64,000 bases of DNA from Tabrizicola sp. (GCA_016792685.1 JAEULQ010000021.1:1-64000); one strand, 5' to 3'. Counted from the stretch's first letter, positions 9,305 to 17,815 are shown. A program made the numbers and translations. The notes: a model not told the origin generated them from the sequence alone.

Positions 9305-9790
9305 CTAGAGCTGCGACAGCAGATGTTCGCCGGCCGAGATCTCGCACCCCGACGTGGTTTCAGGGTTGAACCGGGTCACGACCCCGTCTTCGGCCAGCAG
9401 CGAGTAGCGCTTTGACCGCGCGAAGAAGCCCAGATGCGGCACGTCGAAGGTCAGTCCGATCGCCTTCGAGAACGAGGCATCGGCATCCCCTAGCATCGTG
9501 ATCCCGGCGGCGGTTGCGCCGGTTGCCTCGCCCCAGGCCTTCATCACGAAGGGGTCATTGACGGCGACGCAAATGATCTCGTCCACGCCCTTTTCGGCGA
9601 ATTTCTTGGCCGTCCGGATGAAGCTTGGCACATGGGCGGTCGAGCAGGTGCCAGTATAGGCGCCCGGCAGGCCGAAGATCACCACTTTCCGTCCCTTGAG
9701 CTTCTCAGAAAGCTTGACCGATTCCGCGCCGTTCTCGCCCATTTTCAGGAGCGTTGCCTCTGGCAGCTTTGACCCTTCTGCGATTGTCAT
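9305..9790 (-). CDS. Peroxiredoxin of the Prx5 type
   Basis: The 161-residue product is a thioredoxin-fold peroxidase that reduces H2O2 and organic hydroperoxides. The catalytic motif is PGAYTGTCS with the peroxidatic Cys at residue 49, matching the Prx5 PGAFTPTCS pattern with one Pro to Gly change. The downstream VPSFI and NDPFVMKAWG segments are also typical of Prx5. A second cysteine lies near the C-terminus (SGCEIS), so a 2-Cys atypical cycle is possible. I used MTIAEGSK at 9790; the longer frame upstream is a shadow. It is convergent with the ilvD operon and divergent from the reductase at 9878. Confidence 0.93.
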   Translation of the reverse strand: MTIAEGSKLPEATLLKMGENGAESVKLSEKLKGRKVVIFGLPGAYTGTCSTAHVPSFIRTAKKFAEKGVDEIICVAVNDPFVMKAWGEATGATAAGITMLGDADASFSKAIGLTFDVPHLGFFARSKRYSLLAEDGVVTRFNPETTSGCEISAGEHLLSQL

Positions 9791-9877
9791 TTTCCTGTTC
9801 CTCATGTCGTGGCGCGTTGCACCTTTGCCCGCTTGGGTTATAGGGTCCGGCGCGGAACTTGCCAGAGGGGGAACGCA

Positions 9878-11080
9878 ATGCGCGTGGTGATCGTGGGGGC
9901 CGGACAGGCCGGGGCTGCCCTGGCGGCGAAGTTGCGGGCGCTGGGGCATCAGGACGAAATCGTCATGCTGGGAGATGAACCCGCGCCGCCCTACCAGCGT
10001 CCGCCCCTGTCGAAAGCCTATCTGCTGGGCGACATGGACGAAGACCGCCTCTGGCTGCGCGCGCCGGAATTCTGGACCGAAAACCGGGTCGAGATGCGCC
10101 TTGGCCAGCCGGTGACTTCGATTGATCCGACCCGGAAGATTGTGACCGTCGGCGGCAAGGATCTGTCCTATGATCATCTGGCGCTGACCACGGGCTCGAC
10201 CCCGCGGCGGCTTCCTGCGGCCATTGGCGGTGAGCTTGGCGGTGTCTACACGGTACGGACCCTGGCCGATGTCGATGCCATGCGGGATGCATTCCAGCCG
10301 GGTCGGCGTGTGATCATTGTCGGCGGCGGTTATATCGGGCTTGAGGCCGCGGCTGTGGCCTCGAAACTTGGGCTGGAGGTCACGGTCCTGGAAATGGCAC
10401 CGCGCATCCTGCAGCGCGTGGCCTCACCCCAGACCTCGGACCATGTCCGCAAGCTGCATCAGTCACATGGGGTGACGATCCTCGAGGCAACTGGCCTCGA
10501 CCGCCTGTTGGGTGAGACACATGTCACCGCCGCGCGTCTGAAGGACGGGCGCGAGCTGCCTGCGGATTTCGTGATCGTCGGTGTCGGGATCACTCCGAAC
10601 AGCCAGTTGGGCGAAGCAGCCGGACTGGCGATCGACAACGGAATTGCCACGGACGAATTCGGGCGCACATCGGATCCTTCGATCTGGTCGGCGGGCGATT
10701 GCGCCTCGTTCCCGTGGAAAGGGGGGCGGATCCGGCTGGAATCCGTCGGCAATGCCATCGATCAGGCCGAGGCGGTGGCGGCGAATATCCTGGGTGCGGG
10801 TCAGCCCTATCAGGCGAGGCCCTGGTTCTGGTCGGATCAGTTCGACCTGAAGCTGCAGATTGCCGGGCTGAACACGGGCTATGACCAGGTCGTCACCCGC
10901 AAGGGCGAGGGCGATGCCACAAGCTTCTGGTATTACAGGGGTACCGACCTTCTCGCCGTCGATTCCATGAACGATCCGCGCGCCTATATGGTGGGCAAGC
11001 GGCTGATCGAGATGGGCAAGAGCCCGGCGCCGGAGGTGATTGTGTCCGAGCCTGATCTCAAGGCGCTGCTCAAGGGCTGA
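9878..11080 (+). CDS. FAD-dependent NAD(P)H:ferredoxin reductase
   Basis: The 400-residue protein has two dinucleotide-binding folds: GAGQAG (about residues 7-12) for FAD and GGGYIG (about residue 150) for NAD(P)H, plus the second FAD motif WSAGDCA (about residue 270) and a C-terminal reductase domain starting near PWFWSDQFDLK. This is the putidaredoxin/rhodocoxin/terpredoxin reductase family that passes electrons to a [2Fe-2S] ferredoxin and then to a P450 or dioxygenase. No ferredoxin or oxygenase is adjacent, so its partner is elsewhere. The ATG at 9878 begins directly with the Rossmann strand (MRVVIVGAGQAG) after GAGGGGGAACGC. Confidence 0.92.
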   Translation: MRVVIVGAGQAGAALAAKLRALGHQDEIVMLGDEPAPPYQRPPLSKAYLLGDMDEDRLWLRAPEFWTENRVEMRLGQPVTSIDPTRKIVTVGGKDLSYDHLALTTGSTPRRLPAAIGGELGGVYTVRTLADVDAMRDAFQPGRRVIIVGGGYIGLEAAAVASKLGLEVTVLEMAPRILQRVASPQTSDHVRKLHQSHGVTILEATGLDRLLGETHVTAARLKDGRELPADFVIVGVGITPNSQLGEAAGLAIDNGIATDEFGRTSDPSIWSAGDCASFPWKGGRIRLESVGNAIDQAEAVAANILGAGQPYQARPWFWSDQFDLKLQIAGLNTGYDQVVTRKGEGDATSFWYYRGTDLLAVDSMNDPRAYMVGKRLIEMGKSPAPEVIVSEPDLKALLKG

Positions 11081-11132
11081 CCCCGCTTACCCCAATCCTA
11101 TTTCCCGAAGGGGAGAGGGCCCCGGAGACACT

Positions 11133-11696
11133 ATGCGGATCATTGGCGGCGCACGGCGCGGATTGCGGTTGGCGGATGTGGGCGAAGGCGATCCTTCGGC
11201 CCATCTGCGTCCGACATCGGACCGGGTGCGCGAGGCGATCTTCAATCTCTTGATCAATGGCGGCCATGGAAACCCGGTCACCGATGCGCGGGTCCTCGAC
11301 CTCTTTGCCGGAACCGGCGCCCTGGGGCTGGAGGCGTTGAGCCGTGGGGCGGCAGCGGTGACCTTTGTCGACGATGGGGCGACGGCTCTGGGGCTGATCC
11401 GGGCGAACGTGGCGAAGATGCGGGCCGGGGCAGAGACAAGGGTCCTGCGACAGGATGCGCGCCGCCTGGGGCAGAACCCTGAGCCAGGCTATGACCTTGT
11501 TTTCCTTGATCCCCCCTATGGGAAGGGGCTGGGTGAGGCGGCCCTGTCGGCGGCCCGCAAGGGTGGCTGGCTGGGTCAGGATGCGATGGTCGTGTGGGAG
11601 GAGAACCTTGCTCCGACCGCGCCGGAGGGGTTCCGACTGCTCGACCAGCGGAAGTATGGCGATACGATCGTCACCTTGCTGAGGGCCGCGGAATGA
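11133..11696 (+). CDS. rsmD: 16S rRNA (guanine(966)-N(2))-methyltransferase
   Basis: RsmD methylates G966 of 16S rRNA in the small subunit. The 187-residue product has the typical N-terminus MRIIGGARRGLRL, the RPTSDRVREAIFN segment, SAM motif I DLFAGTGALGLEAL (about residue 55) and the catalytic DPPY (about residue 125). The ATG at 11133 matches the family start; the earlier ATG at 11040 lies inside the previous gene. The end overlaps the next gene as ATGA. Confidence 0.95.
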   Translation: MRIIGGARRGLRLADVGEGDPSAHLRPTSDRVREAIFNLLINGGHGNPVTDARVLDLFAGTGALGLEALSRGAAAVTFVDDGATALGLIRANVAKMRAGAETRVLRQDARRLGQNPEPGYDLVFLDPPYGKGLGEAALSAARKGGWLGQDAMVVWEENLAPTAPEGFRLLDQRKYGDTIVTLLRAAE

Positions 11697-12361
11697 TACG
11701 GCCCGAAGCGGTGCTCTTCGACTGTGACGGGGTGATCGTCGACAGCGAGGGGCCGACCCTTGCGCTTTTCGTCGAGGATCTTGCGGCGCATGGCCTGGAC
11801 CTGACGCAGGCCGCGTTTGAAGAGGGCTATCTCGGGCAGACGGTCGAGATGGTGGCCCGTCAGGCGAAGGGTGCCGGAGCCCGGCTTCCTGAAAGCTGGG
11901 TCAGTGATTTCTACAGCAAGATGAACGAGATGCTGACCAAGGGCATCCCGCTTGTCGCGGGGGTGGCCCAGGTCCTGGACCAGTTGGACCAAGCGGGCAT
12001 ACCTTATGCGATGGGGTCGAACGGCTCGCTTGCGAAGATGCAGATCACGCTCGGCCAGCACGGCTTGCTGGACCGGTTCCGGGCGGTTCTCTCCGGGCAG
12101 GCGATCGGCAAGCCCAAGCCTGCTCCGGATGTCTATCTGCAAGGCGCAAGGGCCTGTGGGGCGCGGCCGGAGGCCTGTGTGGTCATCGAAGACAGCGCTG
12201 CGGGTGCGCGGGCGGCCCTGGCCGCAGGAATGCGCTGCCTGGGTTTTGCCGCGCATGGGGCCGAGACACCGACGGCGCGGCAACTGGTGGCGTTGGGGAT
12301 ACCGCTCTTCCACCGGATGGACGATTTGCCGGGTCTGTTGGGGCTGGACAGGGCTGCGTGA
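11693..12361 (+). CDS. HAD-superfamily phosphatase (beta-phosphoglucomutase-like)
   Basis: The 222-residue protein has HAD motif I as LFDCDGVIVDSE (D10 nucleophile, D12 acid/base), motif II GSNGS, a motif III lysine in GKPKPAPDVY, and motif IV IEDSAAGARAA. The alpha-helical cap in between is of the PGMB/Gph type, so substrates are probably small sugar phosphates or phosphoglycolate. I cannot tell which. The start ATG overlaps the rsmD stop by 4 bases, so the two are co-translated. Confidence 0.9.
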   Translation: MIRPEAVLFDCDGVIVDSEGPTLALFVEDLAAHGLDLTQAAFEEGYLGQTVEMVARQAKGAGARLPESWVSDFYSKMNEMLTKGIPLVAGVAQVLDQLDQAGIPYAMGSNGSLAKMQITLGQHGLLDRFRAVLSGQAIGKPKPAPDVYLQGARACGARPEACVVIEDSAAGARAALAAGMRCLGFAAHGAETPTARQLVALGIPLFHRMDDLPGLLGLDRAA

Positions 12362-12449
12362 AGGCGTCCTGGGTGCCGAAGGCCAAAATGGCGGCCAAGC
12401 CATTGGGCACGCTGCGTTAATCCTGGAGATTTCGAACAGGTTAACGGTA

Positions 12450-12482
12450 TGGCATGCGTCTGGCATCCGTCTGGCATGTGTA
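12450..12482. repeat. Three tandem 11-bp direct repeats
   Basis: TGGCATGCGTC, TGGCATCCGTC and TGGCATGTGTA follow one another with a period of 11 bp in the gap between the HAD gene and recR, which are convergent. An 11-bp period is close to one helical turn. The gap of about 217 bp otherwise holds only the hairpin at 12543-12561 and no credible ORF. Confidence 0.7.
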
Positions 12483-12542
12483 CAGACAGATGATGGCCAC
12501 CCTCGCTATTAACCATTCAGGCGAATCGGTCGGGGTCGGCGT

Positions 12543-12561
12543 GGTGGGCACATTGCCCACC
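12543..12561 (-). terminator. Hairpin 18 bases after recR
   Basis: GGTGGGCA and TGCCCACC form a perfect 8-bp stem with loop CAT. It is 18 bases beyond the recR stop on the minus strand, so it is a terminator or processing hairpin for the ybaB-recR transcript. No strong T-tract follows on either strand. Confidence 0.4.
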
Positions 12562-12578
12562 CTGCACGGCGGCGCGCT

Positions 12579-13175
12579 TCAGAGCTTGCGCCTGGCGCGG
12601 AGGGCGGCGCCGATGGTGCCGTCGTCGAGATAGTCGAGCTCACCGCCGATCGGCACGCCTTGCGCCAGCGTGGTGATCTGGGCGTTCGTTCCCGCAAGCG
12701 CATCGGCGATGTAATGTGCGGTGGTCTGGCCGTCGACTGTGGCGTTCAGCGCAAGGATGACTTCGCGGATACCCTCATCGGCGACCCGGCCCGCGAGGCG
12801 GGGGATGCCCAGTTCGTCGGGTCCGATGGCGTCGAGGGCAGAGAGCGTGCCGCCAAGAACGTGATAGCGGCCGCGGAAGACCTGGCCGCGCTCCATCGCC
12901 CAGAGGTCGGCCACGTCCTCGACCACGCAGATCTCACCGGTCGCGCGGGCGGGGTCGGCGCAGATCGGGCAAAGCTCGGTCGTGGAGATATTGCCGCAGA
13001 CCCGGCAGTCCTTGGCGGCCAGGGCGACCTCGGCCAGGGACTGGGCCAGGGGCGCCATCAGCTGTGCGCGCTTCTTCAGAAGGACCAGCACGGCGCGGCG
13101 GGCAGAGCGCGGCCCGAGGCCTGGGAGCCGGGCCATGAGCTCGATCAGCGCTTCGATGCCGGTCTCGTCAGCCAT
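12579..13175 (-). CDS. recR: Recombination mediator protein RecR
   Basis: RecR acts with RecO/RecF to load RecA on SSB-coated gaps. The 198-residue protein has the N-terminal helix-hairpin-helix ([19 protein letters not shown]), a four-Cys zinc finger ([17 protein letters not shown], about residues 56-72), a Toprim domain ([15 protein letters not shown]) and a C-terminal Walker-like [11 protein letters not shown] segment. This is the standard family length. It lies 12 bp behind ybaB, an arrangement seen in many bacteria (dnaX-ybaB-recR). Here dnaX is separated from ybaB by a GNAT gene and a palindromic repeat. Confidence 0.96.
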   Translation of the reverse strand: MADETGIEALIELMARLPGLGPRSARRAVLVLLKKRAQLMAPLAQSLAEVALAAKDCRVCGNISTTELCPICADPARATGEICVVEDVADLWAMERGQVFRGRYHVLGGTLSALDAIGPDELGIPRLAGRVADEGIREVILALNATVDGQTTAHYIADALAGTNAQITTLAQGVPIGGELDYLDDGTIGAALRARRKL

Positions 13176-13187
13176 GCCCGGGCGCCA

Positions 13188-13541
13188 TCAGAACGGCAGC
13201 TTCATGCCGGGCGGCAGGCCCATGCCCTCGGCCATGCGGGCCATTTCCTGTTCGGTGCGGGCTTTGGCCTTGATCTGTGCGTCATGGATCGCGGCGAGGA
13301 TCAGGTCTTCGACCACTTCCTTTTCCGACGCGACCAGGATCGAAGGGTCGATGTCGAGGCCGGTGATGTCGCCCTTGGCCGTGGCCCGGGCTTTCACGAG
13401 GCCTGCCCCAGCTTCGCCGATAACCACGGTGCGGGCCAGCTCCTCCTGCATTTCGGCAAGCTTGCCCTGCATGTCCTGCGCGGCCTTCATCATCTTGGCC
13501 ATGTCGCCAAGCCCGCCCAATGCGCCGAGACCCTTCAGCAT
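13188..13541 (-). CDS. ybaB: YbaB/EbfC nucleoid-associated protein
   Basis: This 117-residue protein is a dimeric DNA-binding protein of the YbaB/EbfC family. The N-terminal glycine-rich stretch (MLKGLGALGGLGDMAKMM) and the Q-MQGKLAEMQEELA helix are characteristic, followed by the family core strand and the VVEDLILAAIHDAQ segment. It is the upstream partner of recR with a 12-bp spacing on the same strand. Confidence 0.94.
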   Translation of the reverse strand: MLKGLGALGGLGDMAKMMKAAQDMQGKLAEMQEELARTVVIGEAGAGLVKARATAKGDITGLDIDPSILVASEKEVVEDLILAAIHDAQIKAKARTEQEMARMAEGMGLPPGMKLPF

Positions 13542-13595
13542 GTTGTTCTCCGTCCGTTTCCCTTCAGATACGGGTCCGGGCTGCGCGGCGCAAGG

Positions 13596-14060
13596 TCAGG
13601 GTGTGGCGCGGAACAGCATTCGGCGGGGGGCGAAACCTGCGGCGCGGAAGAAGGCATGGGCCTCATGGTTGGCCTCCCAGGTGTCGAGGAGGATCTCGTC
13701 GACCTTGAGATCGCGGGCGAGGGCACGTGCGGCCTTGAGGAGAGCGCGGCCATGGCCCTGGCGCCGCACCTCGGGGGCGACGGCGATGTGGTCGACCAGA
13801 AGACGTCGAACGGGGGGCGAGAAGATCGAGGCCTCGCGGGTTTGCAACTGGCAGAGTGCATAGCCAAGGGCTGGATCGCCGGTGAGGAAGGCCGTGCAGG
13901 CGGGGTCGGCAAGGCGGTCCGAAAAGTAGGCCGTCAGCGCTTCTGGGGAGGGGTCTGGGAAGAAGGCTTCGGGGTAATGCGCCGCGTGCCAGGATTGGAC
14001 ATGGCTGTTGAGCCGGGCGAGCGTTGCCGCATCGTCGGGCGTGGCGCGCCTTGGTGTCAT
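13596..14060 (-). CDS. GNAT-family N-acetyltransferase
   Basis: The 154-residue protein has the acetyl-CoA binding motif A as APEVRRQGHGRALL (about residue 95-108), preceded by the strand LLVDHIAV and followed by LLDTWEANHEAHAFFRAAGF, the usual GNAT order. The substrate is unknown. It is inserted between dnaX and ybaB, separated from dnaX by the palindromic repeat at 14071-14115. Confidence 0.87.
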   Translation of the reverse strand: MTPRRATPDDAATLARLNSHVQSWHAAHYPEAFFPDPSPEALTAYFSDRLADPACTAFLTGDPALGYALCQLQTREASIFSPPVRRLLVDHIAVAPEVRRQGHGRALLKAARALARDLKVDEILLDTWEANHEAHAFFRAAGFAPRRMLFRATP

Positions 14061-14070
14061 GCCGGGAGCC

Positions 14071-14115
14071 CCGATTTCCGTACGGAAATCGGTCCGGAAA
14101 TCGTACGATTTCCGG
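14071..14115. repeat. Two tandem 22-bp palindromes, GTAC centre
   Basis: Two perfect palindromes sit side by side with a one-base spacer: half-site CCGATTTCCGT centred on GTAC (14071-14092) and half-site CCGGAAATCGT centred on GTAC (14094-14115), followed by TGCC. They occupy the gap between the minus-strand dnaX stop and the GNAT start. The second unit and its TGCC flank resemble the third palindrome at 48804-48825. Confidence 0.9.
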
Positions 14116-14124
14116 TGCCAGCCG

Positions 14125-15873
14125 TCATTCCTCGAACGGGTCCCAGTCGTCGTCGGCTTCGGGTTCGGCCACAGGCAACGCGGCTTCTGCGGCGTCGGCG
14201 GTGATCACCTCGGGGCTGCGAATCTCGGCGATCTTTGCGCCGGGGAAGGCGGTGAGGATCGCTTGGACCAGCGGATTGCCCGCAGCCTCGGCCTTGGCTT
14301 GCGCCAGTTCGGTGTTGCGCGTTTCGGCAATGGTGGGGGCGCCGCCGGTCGAGACGACCGAGACCGCCCAGCGAGCGCCGGTCCAGCCCTGCAGCCGCTG
14401 GCCGAGGCGGGAGGCGAGGTCCGCCTTGGCGCCCGGGGCGGGTTCGAACTCGATGCGGCCGGGGGAATAGCGGGCGAGGCGGAGACCGGTTTCGACCTCG
14501 TTGAGGAGGAGCATGTCACGCTTGCCACGGATCAGTTCGACCACGGAGTCAAAGGTTGCGTAGACCTGAAGCTGGCTTTCGGCCAGCGCCGGGGCTGCGG
14601 CGGTCATGGTCGGGCCACGGCTCGGGGCCGAGTGGACGGGGGCCAGGCGCGGGGCGTGGACCGTGCCGCCACCGGCCGGGGCGCCGCCGGGCATTCCGCC
14701 GACGGGTGGACGTGGGCTGTCGGAGAGCTTCCTGACCAGGGTTTCAGGATCAGGCAGGTCGGCGACATGGGTCAGCCGGATCACCGCCATCTCGGCCGCC
14801 ATCATCGCGTTCGGGGCCAGCGCCACCTCTTCGATGGCCTTGAGCAGCATCTGCCACATCCGGGTCATCGCCCGCATCGGCAGGCGGGCGGCCATGTCGA
14901 GGCCCCGGCTCTGTTCGTCGGGCGGGGTGGTCGGGTCTTCCGCCGAGGCCGGGTTAATCTTGATCACGGAAATCCAGTGAGTGATTTCCGCCAGGTCGCG
15001 CAGGACCGCCATCGGGTCGGCGCCATCGGCATATTGCGCGCTGAGTTCGGAGAGCGCGGCGGCCGCTTCGCCTTTCATGATCAGGTCGAAGAGGTCGAGC
15101 GTCCGGCCCCGGTCGGCAAGGCCCAGCATGGCCCGGACCTGCTCGCCGGTGGTTTCCCCCGCTCCGTGAGCGATGGCCTGGTCCATCAGGCTCATCGCGT
15201 CGCGGACCGAGCCTTCAGCGGCGCGGGTGATCAGGGCCAGAGCATCGGGGGCCAGCTTGGCGCCTTCCAGATCGGCGACCCGGGAGAGGTGGGCCATCAT
15301 CACTTCCGGCTCGATCCGCTTGAGGTCGAAGCGCTGGCAGCGGCTGAGGACCGTGACGGGAACCTTGCGGATTTCGGTGGTGGCGAAGATGAATTTCACA
15401 TGCGCCGGCGGTTCCTCCAGCGTCTTCAGAAGCGCGTTGAAGGCGGCGGTCGAGAGCATGTGGACTTCGTCGATGATGTAGACCTTGAACCGCGCCGAGG
15501 CCGCCCGGTAGTGGACCGAGTCTATGATCTCGCGGATGTCGCCGACCCCGGTGCGGGAGGCCGCGTCCATCTCCATCACGTCGACATGGCGGCCTTCGGC
15601 AATGGCCCGGCAGGGTTCACAAAGGCCGCAGGGTTCGGTCGTGGGCCCGCCAGTGCCGTCGGGCCCGACGCAGTTGAGCCCCTTGGCGATGATCCGCGCG
15701 GTCGTGGTCTTGCCCACCCCTCGGACTCCGGTCATCACGAAAGCATGGGCGATCCGGTCGGCGGCAAAGGCGTTCTTCAGCGTGCGCACCATCGCCTCTT
15801 GCCCGATCAGGTCGGCAAAGGTGGCGGGGCGGTACTTGCGGGCAAGGACCTGATAGGCTTTCTCGTCGGACAT
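14125..15873 (-). CDS. dnaX: DNA polymerase III subunit gamma/tau
   Basis: DnaX is the clamp-loader ATPase and the tau scaffold of the replisome. The 582-residue protein has Walker A GVRGVGKTTTAR (about residue 45), a zinc module with CGLCEPC, Walker B YIIDEVHML, the TTTEIRK-type sensor region and C-terminal tau sequence rich in Pro, Gly and Ala (about 390-450) followed by a charged C-terminal domain. I used the ATG at 15873 (MSDEKAYQVLARKYRP), the conserved start; the longer frame to 15948 is a shadow. It is convergent with nothing here and divergent from the phosphatase at 15941. Confidence 0.96.
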   Translation of the reverse strand: MSDEKAYQVLARKYRPATFADLIGQEAMVRTLKNAFAADRIAHAFVMTGVRGVGKTTTARIIAKGLNCVGPDGTGGPTTEPCGLCEPCRAIAEGRHVDVMEMDAASRTGVGDIREIIDSVHYRAASARFKVYIIDEVHMLSTAAFNALLKTLEEPPAHVKFIFATTEIRKVPVTVLSRCQRFDLKRIEPEVMMAHLSRVADLEGAKLAPDALALITRAAEGSVRDAMSLMDQAIAHGAGETTGEQVRAMLGLADRGRTLDLFDLIMKGEAAAALSELSAQYADGADPMAVLRDLAEITHWISVIKINPASAEDPTTPPDEQSRGLDMAARLPMRAMTRMWQMLLKAIEEVALAPNAMMAAEMAVIRLTHVADLPDPETLVRKLSDSPRPPVGGMPGGAPAGGGTVHAPRLAPVHSAPSRGPTMTAAAPALAESQLQVYATFDSVVELIRGKRDMLLLNEVETGLRLARYSPGRIEFEPAPGAKADLASRLGQRLQGWTGARWAVSVVSTGGAPTIAETRNTELAQAKAEAAGNPLVQAILTAFPGAKIAEIRSPEVITADAAEAALPVAEPEADDDWDPFEE

Positions 15874-15940
15874 GGAACCCTCGTGACTCGGGGGACAGAC
15901 TAGGGCGCGGGGGGGCGAAGGTCCACCGGGAAGGGAGCCG

Positions 15941-16423
15941 ATGATCATCGCGGAACTGGCCTTGGGCGGTGGCAGGCTGGGGATCAGCCCGATGCCGGGG
16001 CGGGGCGGCGCCTATGCTGCGGACCTGCAGGCCGTGCTGGCCTGGAGGCCGGGGTTGGTGATGACCATGACCACGGCCGAGGAACTGGCGGCAAAGGGCG
16101 CGTCGGGGATGCCGAGTGACCTGGCCGCGGCGGGTGTGGATTGGCTGCATCTGCCGATCGCCGATTTCGGCGCCCCGCAAGGGGGGACTGCCGCGGCATG
16201 GACCATGGCTTCGGTCCGGGCGCACGGGGTTTTGGCCGAGGGTGGCCGGGTGCTGGTCCATTGCATGGGCGGCTGCGGGCGGTCGGGGATGGCGGCCCTG
16301 CGGCTGATGGTCGAGGAGGGCGAGGACCCCGATCTGGCACTGGCCCGGCTGCGGGCCGTGCGGCCCTGCGCGGTCGAGATGCCGGAGCAATTCGCCTGGG
16401 CGGCGCTGGGAGCTGCGCCTTGA
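15941..16423 (+). CDS. Dual-specificity/tyrosine phosphatase-like protein
   Basis: The 160-residue protein has the CX5R signature as HCMGGCGRSG, with C108 as nucleophile and R114 binding the phosphate, plus an Asp at about residue 75 (PIADF) as likely general acid. The fold matches small eukaryotic-like KAP/CDKN3 phosphatases found in bacteria. The substrate could be phosphotyrosine, a phosphoinositide or a small molecule; no kinase is adjacent. It is divergent from dnaX with a 67-bp gap. An AGGGAGCC site precedes the ATG. Confidence 0.85.
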   Translation: MIIAELALGGGRLGISPMPGRGGAYAADLQAVLAWRPGLVMTMTTAEELAAKGASGMPSDLAAAGVDWLHLPIADFGAPQGGTAAAWTMASVRAHGVLAEGGRVLVHCMGGCGRSGMAALRLMVEEGEDPDLALARLRAVRPCAVEMPEQFAWAALGAAP

Positions 16424-16466
16424 GACGGAGGCACGCCCTTGTCTTGGGTTGGAAAGGGAAAGCCTG

Positions 16467-17150
16467 ATGCGTGTGGTCCAGCCTGAGGGGCAAAGGGGCA
16501 GTCTGAAGTGGATCCAGCAGGCGGTGGCCTGGTGCCCCGAACTGCTGCAACCGCCCGGGCTGCCCGCGATCACCTGGCTTTCTCCCCTGCGACAGGACGG
16601 TTTCGCGGAATATCGCGACGCTGCCTTTCTGGAGCGTCTGGGGCTGACGCACCTGTCGGGATCGTTGAAGGACTTCTGGCCGAAAGGTGGCCCGCAGTGG
16701 GATGCGCTTGGGCTGACCAGTCGCGGCCCGGTCCTGGTCGAAGCGAAGGCCCATCTGCGGGAGTTCTTCTCGCCCGGAACCATGGCAAGTGCCGCGTCGC
16801 GGGCCCGGATCGAAGCGGCCTTTCGCGAGGTGCAGCAGGATCTGGGTCTCAAGCCCCGGGCGAGCTGGGCGGATGTCTACTACCAGTATGCCAATCGGCT
16901 GGCCTTTCTGTGGTGGCTGCACAAGCAGGGTGTCGCGGCCGAACTGGTGTTCGTGAGCTTCCTGAACGATCGGGACATCGGCGGGCCGGAAAGCGCCGAG
17001 ACCTGGCATGCCGCCTTTGCCGGGGCTGATCATGTGCTGGGCCTTCCCGCCCGGCACCGGCTGGCAGCGCATGTCCACCATGTCATGCCGGATGTGCGGC
17101 AGATCGAAATGCGCTTTCACGGCGGGACGCCGCAGGCTGGATCGGTCTGA
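16467..17150 (+). CDS. Orphan protein with a PD-(D/E)XK-like motif
   Basis: The 227-residue protein has no family I can name. A D79-X12-E92-A-K94 arrangement (PQWDALG, then VLVEAKAH) with hydrophobic strands on each side is the classic PD-(D/E)XK nuclease core layout. A His follows at 96. The rest is helical and rich in Trp, Leu and Tyr. I chose the ATG at 16467 over the TTG at 16449; the start is uncertain. There is no signal peptide, no HTH, and no restriction or toxin neighbour. A nuclease or DNA-repair role is an inference from the motif only. Confidence 0.7.
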   Translation: MRVVQPEGQRGSLKWIQQAVAWCPELLQPPGLPAITWLSPLRQDGFAEYRDAAFLERLGLTHLSGSLKDFWPKGGPQWDALGLTSRGPVLVEAKAHLREFFSPGTMASAASRARIEAAFREVQQDLGLKPRASWADVYYQYANRLAFLWWLHKQGVAAELVFVSFLNDRDIGGPESAETWHAAFAGADHVLGLPARHRLAAHVHHVMPDVRQIEMRFHGGTPQAGSV

Positions 17151-17210
17151 GGGAAAGCCGCGACAAGGGCCCGCCTGAAACGGGAAGGGCGTCAGGAAAG
17201 GCGTGCCGCG

Positions 17211-17777
17211 CTAGGCGGTCACTGGCCCGGAAAGCCTGCCGGGCAGGCTGCGCAGGACGTCCGAGTTCTTCCGCATCCGGGCGAGGGTCCAGCTGCCCTG
17301 GAAGCCGATCATGAAAGTCTCGGCAGCCTCATGGGCGGTGTCGGGGGCCATCCCCAGCATCTCGCCGTGGCGGGCGGCAGCAGCGATGATGCGGTTGAAC
17401 GCGGCCTCGGCATGGGCGCGGAAGCGATCATGATCCGGGCCCTCGAACAGAAGGCCGAAGATCGGGCAGGCGTCGGCGCTGTTCAGGATGTCGAAAAGCT
17501 TGGCCATCTTGTAGCAGAAGGTCGTCACCCCATGCCGCCAGTCGGGCGCGGCGCGGAAGCTGTCGTCGATCACCCGGACGATCTCGGACGCGGTCCAGTC
17601 GGCGGCGGCGCAGGCAAGGTCAGCCTTGCCGTCCGGGAAGTGGTGGTAAAGCGAGCCCTTGGGCACACCCGCTTCGGACAGGATCTCGGCCAGACCGGTG
17701 CCGTCATAGCCACGCTGGCGAAAGAGCCGCGTGGCAGTGAAGACAAGGCGCTGACGGGTGCTGGGTTCGTCGTTCAT
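17211..17777 (-). CDS. TetR/AcrR-family transcriptional repressor
   Basis: The 188-residue protein has an N-terminal HTH (TRLFRQRGYDGTGLAEILSEAGVPKGSLYHHFPDGK split over residues about 15-50) typical of TetR, then an all-helical ligand domain with a few Cys residues. The sequence most resembles the LmrA/YxaF-like group. The ATG at 17777 (MNDEPSTRQ) is the better start. It is divergent from the hydrolase at 17875, and two inverted repeats in the 97-bp gap are the likely operators, so it should repress both genes. Confidence 0.9.
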   Translation of the reverse strand: MNDEPSTRQRLVFTATRLFRQRGYDGTGLAEILSEAGVPKGSLYHHFPDGKADLACAAADWTASEIVRVIDDSFRAAPDWRHGVTTFCYKMAKLFDILNSADACPIFGLLFEGPDHDRFRAHAEAAFNRIIAAAARHGEMLGMAPDTAHEAAETFMIGFQGSWTLARMRKNSDVLRSLPGRLSGPVTA

Positions 17778-17815
17778 GGACCCCAACATAGGCGGAGCGG
17801 TCGCTCAAGAGAAGA

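Noticed and set aside
9878-11080. P450 or Rieske oxygenase system around the ferredoxin reductase
   Set aside because: No ferredoxin or oxygenase gene is near; the neighbours are a peroxiredoxin and rsmD.
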